A stretch of 64,000 nucleotides of DNA from positions 1,302,001 to 1,366,000 of the forward strand of contig OY821775.1 in the NCBI GenBank assembly GCA_963682175.1. The letters run 5' to 3'. Source of the DNA: Triglochin maritima (lineage: Eukaryota > Streptophyta > Magnoliopsida > Alismatales > Juncaginaceae). A model generated the notes under the pieces. That model saw only the letters and a list, made by a program, of their open reading frames with translations, was not told where the DNA came from and searched no databases. Positions 11,093-23,894 of the stretch are shown piece by piece. A program made the position numbers and the translations under genes. Positions within the stretch are counted from its first letter, which is position 1, and each line of letters opens with the position of its first letter.

Positions 11093-12088
11093 ATGTCCAA
11101 CGAGCCCTCCTCACAACCTCCGTCGGCGCCGGTGTCGGCGTCGTCCCAATCTCCAGCGCCACCACCATCCCAACCCCTCCCCTCCCCGAAACCCTCACCC
11201 CGCCCATCCAAACTCCGCAAAGTCTCCCCCGACGACCCTCCCAAACCCTCACCCCGTTTCCCACTCCTGGCCCGTCCCCTCTCCGCCGACGGCGAGGTAT
11301 CCGCTGCCCTCCACCACCTCCGTCAATCCGACCCCTCCCTCACCCCCATCATCTCCTCCCACGACCCCCCCGCCCTCCAGAGCCTCCACTCCCCCTTCCA
11401 CTCCCTCGCCCAGAGCATCCTCTACCAGCAGCTCGCCTTCAAGGCCGCCTCCGCCATCTACTCCCGCTTCCTCTCCCTCTGCGGAGATTCCGGCGTCGTC
11501 CCCAACGTCGTCCTTTCCCTCTCCCCCCACCAGCTCCGCCAGATCGGGGTTTCGGAGCGCAAGGCCAGTTATCTCTACGATCTCGCGCACAAGTATCAGA
11601 CCGGAATTCTCTCCGATGCGTCGATTGTTGGGATGGATGATAAGTCTCTTTTCACCATGCTCACCATGGTTAAAGGGATCGGCGCCTGGTCGGTGCACAT
11701 GTTCATGATCTTCTCGCTCCATCGACCGGATGTGCTTCCAGTCGGCGATCTCGGGGTGCGGAAAGGCGTTCAGATGCTCTATGGGCTTGAGGCGCTCCCC
11801 AAACCTTCGCAGATGGAGAAGTTATGTGAGAGGTGGAGGCCGTACCGGTCGGTTGGGGCTTGGTACATGTGGCGGCTCGTTGAGACCAAGGGAACGCCTA
11901 CTATGGCTTCCGTGGCTGGAATTGGGAGTCCTCCAGTGACACCGCAACTCTTGCCTTCCCCTCATCTGCTGACGACACAGCAACAATCGGTGCAAGAACA
12001 GCAGCAAAGTAGGGTTCAGGTTCAGCACCACCAGTACCAGCAGACGCAGGTTGTTCAGCCGATTCAGGGGTTCCAGAATACCGGGTGA
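11093..12088 (+). CDS. AlkA-type DNA-3-methyladenine glycosylase, HhH-GPD superfamily
   Basis: Single-exon, 331 residues. Base-excision repair enzyme that removes alkylated bases from nuclear DNA. Residues 1-55 are Pro/Ser-rich and low complexity. The core starts near FPLLARPLSADGEV (56-70) and includes FHSLAQSILYQQLAFKAASAI (102-122). The helix-hairpin-helix is LTMVKGIGAWSVHMF (190-204), and PVGDLGVRKG carries the catalytic Asp219. WRPYRSVGAWYMWR (248-261) is a conserved family block. The C-terminal tail is Gln-rich (296-325). Length and Gln-rich tail fit the plant group that includes At1g75230 and At1g19480. The gene is strongly GC- and C-rich at its 5' end. The start is the first ATG and is followed by normal N-terminal disorder. 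Confidence 0.93.
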   Translation: MSNEPSSQPPSAPVSASSQSPAPPPSQPLPSPKPSPRPSKLRKVSPDDPPKPSPRFPLLARPLSADGEVSAALHHLRQSDPSLTPIISSHDPPALQSLHSPFHSLAQSILYQQLAFKAASAIYSRFLSLCGDSGVVPNVVLSLSPHQLRQIGVSERKASYLYDLAHKYQTGILSDASIVGMDDKSLFTMLTMVKGIGAWSVHMFMIFSLHRPDVLPVGDLGVRKGVQMLYGLEALPKPSQMEKLCERWRPYRSVGAWYMWRLVETKGTPTMASVAGIGSPPVTPQLLPSPHLLTTQQQSVQEQQQSRVQVQHHQYQQTQVVQPIQGFQNTG

Positions 12089-14651
12089 CATCTGCTATCT
12101 TGCTTGTTGTTGCTTCTTTTGTATTGCTTTCGTGTTTGTAGGTAAATAATGGGGTTTGTTTCTTTGCTGATGAACTTAGTTCACGGTGTGTTTTGCTACG
12201 GAGTCTTGTGTTTGTTAAAGAAGGAAAATGTTCTCTTAGAGTTTGTATTGTGACCAGTTCTAGTATTGACTGATGATTTTTTAACAACAAAGATGCATAT
12301 CATGATTGATGAACATGAGTGCAATAATTGAGGAATCTATCCATATAAAAGAAAGAAATTTTTTCCGTCAGGTGCTCATTTTTCCTGTGAATTATAGTCC
12401 AAAGAAGCAATGAACCATTCGTACTATTGTTGAATGTTACGCTTATACTTGAGTTTCAGTTTTTTTTAAAACAGCAATTGGTATACTGTTCAAGGGAAGG
12501 TAGTCACTCAAGAGAAGTGCACTTCTCTGATTTGCTTAAAACTTGACCTATGTATGTTGCCAATGATATAAAACCTACAGTTCTTATCCATGAGAGTTGG
12601 TCGGCTGGATCAACATGACATTCTCTTAGACTGTTACTGTCATTAGGAAAAGGAATTGGGAAGGAGTAAATAGCCCAATGTTCTTTGGTCGAACATGCAT
12701 CTTCGAAATATTGGTTGGCTAATGTGGAATTAGGATGTGTTACTTATATTAGCTACCTAAAGCCTTAAGGCAAGTATTATTCCGTTTATAGCAGGCCTTT
12801 ATTTTTTTGAACGGTATAACTGACATATGTTTTGTTTCTGTAGTTAGCTGATGACACTGTCTAGTCTCTTCAGTGATAGGTAAGTTAAGGCTAAAGGTTA
12901 AATTAGTAGCTATCTAAAATTCTTAATGAAGAATTGCACATTACCAAGAACAGCATGTGAACATTTAGTAGATATTCAGCTGCTGACAAGTTGCCACCTT
13001 CTTACGTTTTGCACCAACCAACAATTACATGTTTATCTCAGGCCTTGATTATAACTCCCTGTTACAGAATAATTTCACAGAAATTTAATTAAATTCTAAA
13101 GCCATGAAGAATGTTAGGGAACCATTATGATGTCTTTTGGCAATTGTAGCATTTCCAAAGCATGGTTGCAGTTAAGGTGAGTTTAGTTTTACAAACTCAT
13201 GTAAAACGGTAAAAGCTCCACCATAATAAAATGTGAAATGGAACATCAGAACATGTAATTGGTGAAGTGGTAACTCGTTCATATTTTGTAGGAGATGAAA
13301 TGTATTTGGTTTTTGAGTTTACTTCTTGACCTACAAATAGATATTTGAAGTACTAAGTTATCTACAAAAGATGGACAATGTTATTCACTACTCTATCGTT
13401 CTGTAGGAATAACTAGTGCATTGAGTGTTGGTAAAAAAGAGAGTCCAAGCAACGTTGTTGACATCATACCAAATCAGTCAGGAATTCAGGATGGTGAAAA
13501 AAATTTGGAGCATTGTCCACCCTTTGTTTACATGACGATACCACTAAGGATGTAATACTCTGTTCTTCTCTTACACGGGGTTGGTCATTTTGTCATTATA
13601 AGATCTCCTAGTTTATGCTAAATATTATAAAATGTGTTAATGCTTTCTTCCCTTCTTTTCCTGTTTAAGTGTAGTTTGTTGTATACTGATATAAAAAATC
13701 ATAGAAATTAGCTGTAGAGGACCCTCCAAGGATAACCCTTGGTCTAGGCTGTATGATTCTGCGGATAATGCTTTCTCAAAGGTAGATTCGTTAGAGCCCT
13801 GTCTCGGATATGAATTTTGTCTTCAGAAATCAGAGCTCTATGAAACTGAGTAGTCATTGTCTCATTTTCCTTGCAGCTCCATTCCATCTCCAAACTGAAT
13901 TGTCACTCTATTTCTCCTGTAAGGAGAAGCAATTTCTTTCTTTTTCTTTCATGACTTTCAGGTGGAGGAACTGCACTACAAATCATTAATGGAACGTTGA
14001 TTGTTTTCTTCAAGAAATGAGATAATGTGCCTTCTTAGTTCTAAATTCATTTTACAGTCCTGAATAATGGTAAGGTTGTGTTTCCGGTTCTAGCTCATAT
14101 GTCATGTTTGATGTCCTCTTCTCCCTTGCCAATGTAGTAGAAGATGCGAAGAAAGCTGTATCTTGCAGGTTTGAACTATGGATGTTGCACTTACGTTAGA
14201 CAAAGGTGCGTGTGGAGAGTATATTCTGCTTATGAGTTGATTAGAATATAGTTTTGAGATTTTTTGTATTCTTAGTTCTTTATGTACTTTAGTTTCATAA
14301 CAGCTAGGTAGTTCGACATGAGGAAACAGAGTAAAGTGATCCTCTCCCATTTTTGTCGATCTGGTTTGTCGAAGCTGAACATTTCACCGGATATGAGTTT
14401 CTTATTATTTATTTTAAGGACTGTTTTGATGTTGACTGCAGTTACACTTTGGTCCTTGGTGATCCCATAAATTGGACACGGTAACCAGTAATCGCCGAAA
14501 TAGTATTGTTTACACCAGAACAACATTAGTCTCTTATTGCTTCACTCAATTTAATGCAACTAGCAATAAAATCTTAAAAACAATATGAGGTCGACGTTGT
14601 TTCATAAAAATGTTCGAGATACATATGCTCTATAAATATGCACGATTCCAC
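12089..14651. other. Intergenic, 2.5 kb, no gene seen
   Basis: 3' flank of the glycosylase and 3' flank of the convergent hydrolase. AT-rich, no ORF with protein character, no clear repeat element by eye. Confidence 0.55.
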
Positions 14652-16674
14652 TTATTCATTCTTTGTGTTGGTGTTGCCATAGATATATCGGAGATAGCTC
14701 TTGAGTCTGCTGTTGTAGACGCATGGTCTTTCTATGTGAACTAAATGCCCAGCAGCTTCAATGGCTTCAAATGTCACTTTCTCCCCTAAGGTCCTGAAAC
14801 AGAATTGTTTGTTACAATTTATCTCCAAATTATTTATCAAGTACGAAATTTGTTACTCTAATTCACTTAATACTATTGAAAATATTGTATATGTTTGTTT
14901 GATATTATATGTCATATGTGGGGTTGACCTGAAATATTATATGTACGAAAATCGTAAGTATGTGATATTTCAATATAACATCTACAACTAATCCATCTGC
15001 TTGTAACTGAAATGACGATGGAGAGATGTGGGTGGTTGAACAACTTACTCTTTCATTGCCTTGGCCAGCTCAATGTTGAAGATCTGGTCTTCTTTTCCCC
15101 ACAACAGATGGATTCTCTGAAGCCACAACGTCATATATTTAGTTTTGAATACCACCACCAAAGTTATTGCGTGGTAGATGTACAAAAACATATGAGAGCT
15201 CTTCTAAACCAAGAAAAAAATACTTGAAGAAGAAAAAAGAGAACGCGGGTAAGGGGTTTCGATGAGAAGATGAACGGATCAACTTTTTTAACATCGTGTG
15301 GGTTGATCGATCTACCCATGGGAATCCAGTCTAACCTAAGTTCATAAACTTTTAGGGTGGAAGATGGTAGGTACAACTGTAATATGAGTTGCGCACTTGC
15401 ATTTTTATAAGCAACGTTGGATTATTTTTGCAATATATTCATCTATACTCTATAGTCATGGGCAATACCATCTTTGTGTCAAACATGCTCACAATATAAA
15501 GTTGAACTAGTTCCCTGTCCCACTTCCCACTAGTTAATTAGAATGTTATATGATCAATTTGTTGCAAATAAATACGATAATATATTTTCACCACCACCAT
15601 TCCTATATATATATATAAAGTATATTAAGACTCTTTAATTGAATTGTGTTTAGTATCCTCTAACCAAACCACTTAGTTTAATTAACTACTTGAGCACAAA
15701 GAGAAAATTAGTCCAAAACAAAACAAAACAAAACAAAACAAAAAAGAAGACGAAAACCTGAGGAAAAGAAGGCAGAGATTTGGCACCACTGTCAAGCTCA
15801 TTGCTAACAACCAATCCCCGGAGCAGCTCCGACCTCTCCTTCCGGTTATCGAACATGACCTCGAGGAAATCTCTATAAAGAAAGTGGGGGAACCAAAGCT
15901 TCTTGTGAGTGGCCACGGTGAGCAGCGCCTTGAGCCCTCTCACGGACTCCGGCAGAAGAAGCTCCTTCGACGACGAGAACCCCAACCTGTTCATTGTCTC
16001 CACGCTTATGGAGTCCGTCATCTTCCTCACAGACCCCGACACCACCATGGCCTCGACCAGCTCCGGCATCTTCTCGGCCAGCTTGAACGCCACCATACCA
16101 CCGTAGCTGAACCCCACTAGGGTGCAACTCTGGACTCCCAGAATACCCAGCGCCTTACCGAGGCACTGGGCTTGGAACTCCGGGGACCGGTCGGTGCTGG
16201 TTGTTTTCGAACCCCCGAAGAAGAGTAGGTCGGGGACGTAGACGTCGTAGTCTTTGGTAAGGTTGCCTACCTGAAAATAATTAACAACGCTCGACACTAC
16301 TTTAATTGTTATAATTAAGAATGCAAATTTAACTTGCCATTTTACATTATAATCAAAAAATGACTATATATATGTGTATTTTGGGAGGTATGATGAAGTC
16401 ATAATTAATTAAGTCGATAGATAAAAATGATGTGCATGCCTGATGCAGGTAGAGTTACCTGGAATTGCCATGTGACGATGCCTTCGGCGGCGAAACCGTG
16501 CACAAGGACAACGGATGGTTTTCTTTTGTTGATGAGTTGGGTGTCGGGCTTCTCGGCTGGAACCCAGAAGGTGAGGGAGGTGCCGGAGTCGACGACAACA
16601 GTCTTTTGCCTTAGACCAGCCCTTCTAATCAACCAAAACACCAGTGGCTGCTGTGCCACCACCCAATTCACCAT
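14652..16674 (-). CDS. Alpha/beta-hydrolase fold protein
   Basis: Four exons: 16674-16459, 16270-15758, 15116-15049 and 14793-14652, all GT-AG, giving 312 residues. N-terminus MVNWVVAQQPLVFWLIRRAG, then PSVVLVHGFAAEGIVTWQFQ (oxyanion-hole HG motif) and VYVPDLLFFGGS. Nucleophile elbow GFSYGG places Ser127. Asp253 lies in LLWGKEDQIFN and His282 in AGHLVHIERP, completing the triad. Closest plant relatives by pattern are the At2g18360/At5g09430-type hydrolases, uncharacterised putative esterases or lipases. The substrate cannot be told from sequence. Introns conserve reading phase throughout, and no break is seen. A (AAAAC)n tract lies in intron 2 right after the donor. Confidence 0.93.
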
Positions 16675-19600
16675 CTTCTACTTGGAAGTTGGAACAAGAA
16701 ATAGTGAGAGAGGTGTTGGCATGGACTTATATAATATATACATAATATATAATATACAAGCCACAAGGAGTGGGGGGAAGAATGAATATGGTTGTAGTAG
16801 TTGAAAGTTGATGTGGTTTTTTTGCACGAAAAGGGAGCTTAATTAATTCAATGCTGAGGTCTTGCTTTGTTAATGGGAATTGAGTTGAGTAATGTGGTGA
16901 CAGATATATGTGTGTGTAGTAAGGTTGATCAACCCCCTCTGCCTACTCTTAACAACCAAAGACCCACATCAAATCTTGAATGTGATAACAAAAGATTCTC
17001 CCTATTGGTGTATATTATGTACGTACGACTTTGTCCTAACGAGTTTACATGTTGAAATTTGATTACATAAATGTATGTATGTAAAGGATTCTTATAATCA
17101 GTAAAAATAATTATTTTCTTCCCATATTGGTGTGGTGGACAAGCTGCTGAAGTAATTCAAAAACATAACCGCGCGCGTGTCAATCGTGGATGCTTAATTA
17201 CCACCGATTCAAATAATGCTTCGCATTTGGAAAACATAACCATGCGCGTGTCTCTATTGGATTCAAGACATAATTGCATGTCTCTCAAGGATTCTTACAA
17301 TCAGTACAAATAAGAAATCTTGTGAAAATAGTTTAATTTATAGAATTCTAACGTAAGAATAGTTAAGATCAGATATTATAACCCACCAAAACATACCAAA
17401 TGCTGAAGATTGGTTAGAAGAGTAGAAAAAAGCTACGAAGAATCTTGTGAAGAAAACCAAATAAAATTATCTCAACCACTATGTTAATGTCATATAACTC
17501 CATGCGTGTCTTCTGAATTTTTCAGTCATGTATAATATACATTAACGATCCTATAAGAATAAGGACAAGTGCTTTTGAGTTATTATATGGTCATGACGTC
17601 CAAATACTTTAAACAACTACCTGACGGATTTTTATTTTTTTTAGTAACTAACCACTGTTTATGCAGTTGTTATTGTTTCTAGCTTACCTACAAAAAGGTT
17701 GACCTTGTGTTACGAAATCTCAACTGGTTGTTTGGGTTCCTCTTGCCCATTAATTAGAGAGGCCCTGAGGTTCAATTTAATTTAATCACAGTTGAAATCA
17801 AAATTAAGCTAAAATCGGAACCTCGCGGTTTTTGTGTATCTAATATTTGATCCCCAGAAGGCCAACTGGGCTGACTCATCGATAGAAGGCCCTTTTGGTG
17901 GACCGAATCCATTAATGTTTTAAAAAAGGGTATCCATCTATAAAGTGTTAGCGGCTGTTGGGTCGATTCGTTTGTTTTTGGGTTTTGAGATCATCTCATT
18001 TTTAGTTCCGAGAAATCGTGTTCCATATTTTTGGACTAAGGTTTCTGATGGAGAAGAAGGGTACTAAGTTTTGCACATTTATTATTTTAGGTAACATACA
18101 ATATCAGGGGGTGGATTAAGTGAAATGTGATTCTAGATATATGAGGACAAACCATAATTTATCCTGATTATTATTATTATTGTTGGCTAAAAATATCCGT
18201 GTGTTTGTTATAATATCCATGTGTTTTTTTCTTGTTCTTTTTCCAATTCAAAGGGGAAACAAGATAAACCGCCCACGGGAAGAAAGGACGGTAAAAAGGG
18301 AGAGATGTTTCTACTTTCTAGAGTTCTGCAAAAGTTAACATAATTACATAAATCCAGAGCTCACACAAAAGGAACTCTTCAAGTTACAGTGCCTATAAGA
18401 AAAGGATGGAAATCATGAAAGAGACAGGAGGTACATTCACAGACAAAACACACAATTGACAAAAAGTGCAGTTCACCAAAAGAATCAACCTTTTTTTTCT
18501 TTTAAAAAAATAGTCTCCAAACAAAAAAAACTACGACCAGATAAATAGTGAGCATGTAAAATTGTAAGGTCATCCATAATTCCATCCGTAAACCATAACC
18601 CATGTTTTTATCTATCTAATATCAACCTTTCCTCGAAAGAAAAGTTCCATACTATTAGACAGCACCAAGGCAAGTAGATACTCTGGCTTTCCGAAAAAAA
18701 GACACGTAGATAATTTCTCACTGGAACTACGAAGTAGAAAACAGGTCAGGAATGTACCATATGATACCTTTTTAATATAAAAAATCCCTTTTGCTGCATT
18801 TGTGTGCATTCTTTAATTTCAAGTACTACACTAATAATCTTCAAAAAAAAAAGTACTACAATAAATATTATTACAACTACAGCAGCAATAACACCAAGAA
18901 GTCATGATCAGACCAGCTTTTGATAGTTGGAAAGGTATTAGTTGCAAAAAATGTAGAAAGATACGTTCCGTATTGCAATTGCAAACCAATCTTCCTCCAG
19001 AAAAGCCATTGGGGCCATCCTGAAATCAGCAGAACCTAAAAAAAATTGAGTTCTAAGCATCAAAGCATAGTGTATGAAGAAGAGGGGAAAATATGTTTCT
19101 AATGTCTTTCCTGAGATCAAACGTAAAATCCACGAACTATGTCATGGCATTCGTCATAACACTCCTGAACAATCCAAAGTAAATTCATGCGAAAAGCCAT
19201 GCCGCTTGAGAGAACATACAGATCACATCTGAATCTCAAAATTTAACATCAAGCTGTTCTTTTTAGATACTTGAAACAGGTGTAGGATGCATGATCATAT
19301 CTTAGTTCTATCTCAGTGCCTCCAAAAGCATACTAATTTAACTTCGCAACTCTATCCCCTATACACCAATTTCTCTAGAATTACAGCTGCGGTAACACTA
19401 CCTGCAATGAAAAGAGAGATTCAAAGATGAAAAATGAAAGGAAAAAACCAACACAATTGAACTACGGCTGATCACATAAAGCATTTGGGCAATCATTTTT
19501 TTCATCATTTAGAACACTTGAGAGAATCTTATCTAAAAGTTCACAGGAACATCCTTCAAGAATTGGGAGCACTGCCCCCCCACCCCCCCATAAATAACTA

Positions 19601-19757
19601 AAAATACAGAGTACAGAGGTTCTCTAAGAGACTAAGATACAACTGCTGTCTTCAATGATAAAATTAAGGTATCAAGCAAGACCATCACAAGATAGAAATG
19701 ACAAAGAACACTATCAAACTCGAACCAGATTGCTTGTGGGATCGAACTCTACAATGG
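16675..19757. other. Intergenic, 3.1 kb, no gene seen
   Basis: Contains the hydrolase promoter side (AT-rich TATATAATATATA stretch near 16725-16760) and the 3' flank of the ketoacyl-CoA synthase. A phrase close to AAGGATTCTTATAATCAGTA is repeated about 205 bp apart (17084 and 17288), together with two GCGCGTGTC blocks, suggesting a small local duplication. No coding signal. Confidence 0.55.
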
Positions 19758-21355
19758 CTACAGCGACTCCTGCGGGTTCACCACGCCATCCACCAAATTA
19801 ACGGGATACCGATCAATGCAGTCCTCCCACGGGTTATTTTTGGGTGTTAGCTGGACAGTCCTGAGAGCCTGCCAAACAGCGCTGTTGCATTTGAATCCGC
19901 TACCGAACGCGATCTGCCAGATCCGTTGTCCCCTCCTGATCCTACCCTTGGCCTCAATGTAAGCAAGCTCGTACCAGATGGAACTTGATGAAGTATTACC
20001 AAACCGATGCAGAGTCATGCGCGACGCCTCAACATGGGAAGGCAGGAGCTGGAGGTTCTTCTCAAGCTCATCGATAACCGCCCTGCCCCCAGCATGGATA
20101 CAGAAATGATCGAACGCCAGCTTAAAATCCGGAATGTAAGGCTTGATCTTGGAATTATTGAACACTTTCTTCGCCACAAGGGTAGCGAAAAATAGGAGCT
20201 GCTCACTAATGGGGAGTACAAGAGGCCCCAAAGTGGTGATGTTTGTCTTGAGAGCATTCCCAGCAATAGCCATGAGATCCTTGGAAAGCGAGACCCCAAC
20301 CTTCCCCTCATCATCCTGCTCCTGGTAAACGCACTTAAACGCACGATCATCTGCCCCCTTATGAGTCCTAACAGTATGAAGAAGCCGGTACTTAGCACGC
20401 CACCTATCGGAACCACGATTCGACAGCAAAACCGCAACACCTCCAACCCGAAACAAACAATTGGGAATCAACATCGACTTCCGATTCCCAAAGTACCAAT
20501 TCTGGGTGATATTCTCCGTGCTCACAACAACCGCAAGCGTGTGCCTATGCACCTACACACTCCGAATTACAAACAAATCATATCAAATCAAATCAAAACA
20601 AAATTTCCATTCCATTCCAAAAAGGAAAAAGAAAAAAAACACAAAACCTGAAGCAGATCCCTGGCGAGGTCGACAGCAATGACGCCAGCGGAGCAACCCA
20701 TCCCTCCCAAATTAAACGACCGGATATTCCCGCGAAGTCCGTACCGATTCACGATCATCGCCGAGAGCGAAGGAGTGGGATTAAAAAGCGAGCAATTAAC
20801 CACCAAAATCCCGATCTCCTTCGGCCTAACACCGGTCGACTCAAACAGCGAATCCAACGCCCCAAACATAACCTCCTCCGCCTCCTCCCTCGCTGCCTTC
20901 ATCGACGGCGTCGGAGGAACGTTGTGCATCGCTTCGGGAAAATACGTCTCCTCCCCGAGCCCCGACCGCTCCAAGATCTTCTTCTGGAACTCCAGCGCCG
21001 AGTCGTTGAAGTGGCCGCAGAGGCGGGAGTGGGCCAAGAAGCGGTGCGGCGGCGCCTGGAGGTGGGGCGGAGGGAGGTAGCAGGCGAAGTCGAGGAGGAA
21101 GCAAGGGCGGGGCCGGGTGAGGAGGTAGAGAGTGGAGGCAAAGACGAGGAAGGCGGAGAGGAGGAGGACGGAGACGAGGTTGTACCGGACGGCGTCCCGG
21201 AGGGCGTTGAGATCGGCGTTGAGAGCGAGGAAGGCGAGGACGGGGATCAAGAGGAGAGGGAGGATGAGGTGAGTGGTGAGGTAGTGGTATCCGAGTTTCA
21301 CGTATTTGAGTTTGACTGACTGGAGGAAGTCCGGGAGGCGTCGCCGGTCGGCCAT
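19758..21355 (-). CDS. 3-ketoacyl-CoA synthase (KCS, fatty acid elongase condensing enzyme)
   Basis: Two exons, 21355-20648 and 20552-19758, phase-0 intron, 500 residues. ER membrane enzyme that condenses malonyl-CoA with long-chain acyl-CoA in very-long-chain fatty acid synthesis for waxes, suberin and sphingolipids. Two hydrophobic N-terminal spans (about 28-46 and 59-79) follow [22 protein letters not shown]1/CUT1-type domain with [14 protein letters not shown] and [10 protein letters not shown]; the catalytic triad is Cys221, His389 (CIHAGGRAV) and Asn422 (RFGNTSSSS). It ends with [17 protein letters not shown]. By pattern it is closest to the KCS4/KCS11 type. I chose the ATG at 21355 because [10 protein letters not shown] fits the family; an in-frame ATG at 21508 would add 51 residues not expected in KCS. 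Confidence 0.94.
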
Positions 21356-21602
21356 CAAAGGGATGGGGTCGCCGGCGACGGGGAAATGTGTGGGTTTTGT
21401 GAGGTTAATCTTTGGTTTTTTCGTGTTTGGGTTTTCTTCGACGACAAAACGACGGCGTTGAGTCCAAGTTGGACGACTCACGGCGTCTTCTTCCTGCGTT
21501 CTTCCCAATAACTAAGTACGCGCGTGTGTGTGGGGTGGGGGGGGGATGATTAATGAACGCTGGCTTATAGGACGCGCGCTGACGTGATTAGTCCAATCAG
21601 CA

Positions 21603-21905
21603 GTCCATAATAAGTTCAAAATTTATCAATAATAAGTTTAAAGTTTGTCCAGAATAAGTTATGTGTGTTGTCCATAATAAGTTCAAAATATGTCTATGAT
21701 AAGTTCAAAGTCTGTCCAAAATAACTTCAAAGTTTGTCCATAATAAGTTCTGTGTTTGTCCAGAATAAGTTCAAAGTCTGTCCAGAATAAGTTTTGTGTG
21801 TGTCCATAATAAGTTCAAAGTCTGTCTACAATAAGTTCAAAGTTTGTCCAGAATAAGTTGTGTGTTTGTCCAGAATAAGTTTTGTGTCTGTCCAGATTAA
21901 ATTGT
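21603..21905 (+). repeat. 22-bp minisatellite array, left arm
   Basis: Degenerate copies of a unit close to AATAAGTTCAAAGTTTGTCC plus two bases, in plus orientation. It is the inverted counterpart of the array at 22322-23205. Confidence 0.85.
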
Positions 21906-22321
21906 GTGTCTGGTCAGAATATGTTGCATTGGGAAAATGTTGCATTGGGAAACGAAATGTTACATTGGGAATCGAAATTTTGCATCGGGAAAGTAAAAAT
22001 TACATGTGACACAAAATAAATATGCTACTTGGTTAAATCCAAAAAGTAAAAGACATTTGAATTTTGCTGACTGGACTGCTGACTGTACTGACCAAGTCAG
22101 CTCGCGTCTGTGTATAAGGATCTTTTGGGGGGGTTCATGGATCTTTATACACAGACGCGGGCGTTCGTGACGCGCGCTGACATGGTCGGTATAGTCAGCA
22201 GTCCAGTAAACAAAATTCAAATGTCTTTTACTTTTTGAACTTAACTAAGTAGTCTTTTTTGTGTTACATGCAATTTTTATTTTCCCGATGCAACATTTTG
22301 ATTCTCATGCAACATTTTCCC

Positions 22322-23205
22322 AATGCAATTTATTCTGAACAGACACACAATTTAATCTGGATAGACACAAAACTTATTCTGGACAGACACACAACTTATT
22401 CTGGACAAACTTTGAACTTATTGTAGACAAACTTTGAACTTATTCTGGACAGACTTTGAACTTATTCTGGACACATACAAAACTTATTCTGAACAGATTT
22501 TGAACTTATTCTTGACAAACACATAACTTATTATGGACAAACTTTGAACTTATTATGGACAGACTTTGAACTTATTATGGACAGACACACAATTTATTCT
22601 AGACAAACTTTGAACTTATTATGGACAGACACACAACCTATTCTGGACAGACTTTGAACTTATTATGGACAACACACAGAACTTATTATGGACAAACTTT
22701 GAACTTATTATGGACAAACACACAACCTATTCTGGACAGACACACAACTTATTATGGACAAACATTGAACTTATTATGGACAAACTTTGAACTTATTATG
22801 GACAGACACACAACCTATTCTGGACAAACACAGAACTTATTATGGACAGACTTTGAACTTATTATGGACACACACAGAACTTATTCTGGACAGACTTTGA
22901 ACTTATTCTGGACAAACACAGAACTTATTATGGACAGATTTTGAACTTATTCTGGACAGACTTTGAACTTATAATGGACAGACGCACAACTTATTATGGA
23001 CAAACTTTGAACTTATTATGGACAGACACACAACTTATTTTTGACAGACTTTGAACTTATTCTGGACAGATTTTGAACTTATTCTGGACAAAGACATAAC
23101 ATATTCTGGACATACTTTGAACTTATTATGGACAACAAACAAAACTTATTCTGAATAGACACATAACTTATTCTGGACAATCACAGAGCTTATTCTGGAC
23201 AGAAT
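22322..23205 (-). repeat. 22-bp minisatellite array, right arm (about 40 units)
   Basis: Repeats of GAACTTATTATGGACAGACT plus two bases and variants with ACACACAAC in place of TTTGAAC. Period is 22 bp by direct counting. It is the reverse complement of the left array, so a transcript through both would fold into a long imperfect hairpin. Confidence 0.88.
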
Positions 23206-23894
23206 AAGGTGTTCATCTGTCCATTTTATGTTGTGAGTTTTTCCGTGGGGGAATCAAAAGTTCCATTGGGAAAATAAATGTTGCATTGGGAAACAAAATA
23301 TTGCATTGGGAAACATAATGTTGCATTGGAGAGTATAAGTTGCATGTGACACAAAATAAATCTGTTGCTGCTGACTGGACTGACCACGTCAGCGCACGTC
23401 CCAGACGCAAGCGTCCATTAATCGTTTTCCTTTTTTAATTTGTTTTTGCCTCTCTTTTTTTAATTGGTTTTGGGCTCTTTCTTCTCTTTCCTTTTTCTTT
23501 TATTTTATAATTGCTATGTCGGTCTGGACAACAACTCAACACGTATCATTTGCACCTAAGCCCTCTTGTTTTGCTTTTATTTGCCTTACGTGATTATTCG
23601 ATAATGAGGTAACAAGTAAATTTTGTTCTTTGATGACCCAACTTCTGCTTGGGACATATGTGATGAGACTTTAAAAAATCCGGGAACTACTAAACGTCGC
23701 CCCAAAACTACTTAAATCGCCCCTTAAAATTACCAAATTGCCCTTAACAATATATTTAATACCCATATCGTCCCGTGTCTTTAAACAAGATTTTTGACTC
23801 AGTTTTACTAACATTCCTAGTACCAACACCACGAAAATGTCTGACGAACCACCTAGATTAGGCGAAGTAACGGAGGCGGATTTTTTTTTTCCGA

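Larger units (their letters stand above)
21548..23423. mobile_element. Foldback-type DNA element with imperfect terminal inverted repeats
   Basis: The ends are inverted copies of about 55 bp: left 21548-21602 (GATTAATGAACGC, then GCGCGCTGACGTGATTAGTCC), right 23369-23423 reads the same in reverse with about 80 percent agreement. Around 22050-22210 two further inverted copies of the end sequence (CAGACGCG, GTCAGCAGTCC) meet head to head, so the structure looks like two related elements or one long foldback. Both halves contain TTGCATTGGGAAA phrases, an ACATGTGACACAAAATAAAT phrase and arrays of a 22-bp unit. The outer border is the palindrome TTAA, so TSD length (TA or TTAA) cannot be resolved. 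No transposase is encoded. Confidence 0.7.

Noticed and set aside
10953..11708. 251-codon plus frame overlapping the DNA glycosylase
   Set aside because: Shadow frame of a very C-rich coding region; Pro/Ser/Arg translation without domains, while the other frame encodes a clear HhH-GPD enzyme.
21356..21508. Upstream in-frame ATG of the ketoacyl-CoA synthase
   Set aside because: Adds 51 residues before the family-typical start; the stretch is basic and not KCS-like.
22621..22944. 107-codon open frame in the 22-bp array with a Trp/Thr/Leu-rich repeat peptide
   Set aside because: Explained by the minisatellite unit lacking stop codons in this frame; period 22 gives a 22-residue pseudo-repeat; no start context or gene structure.
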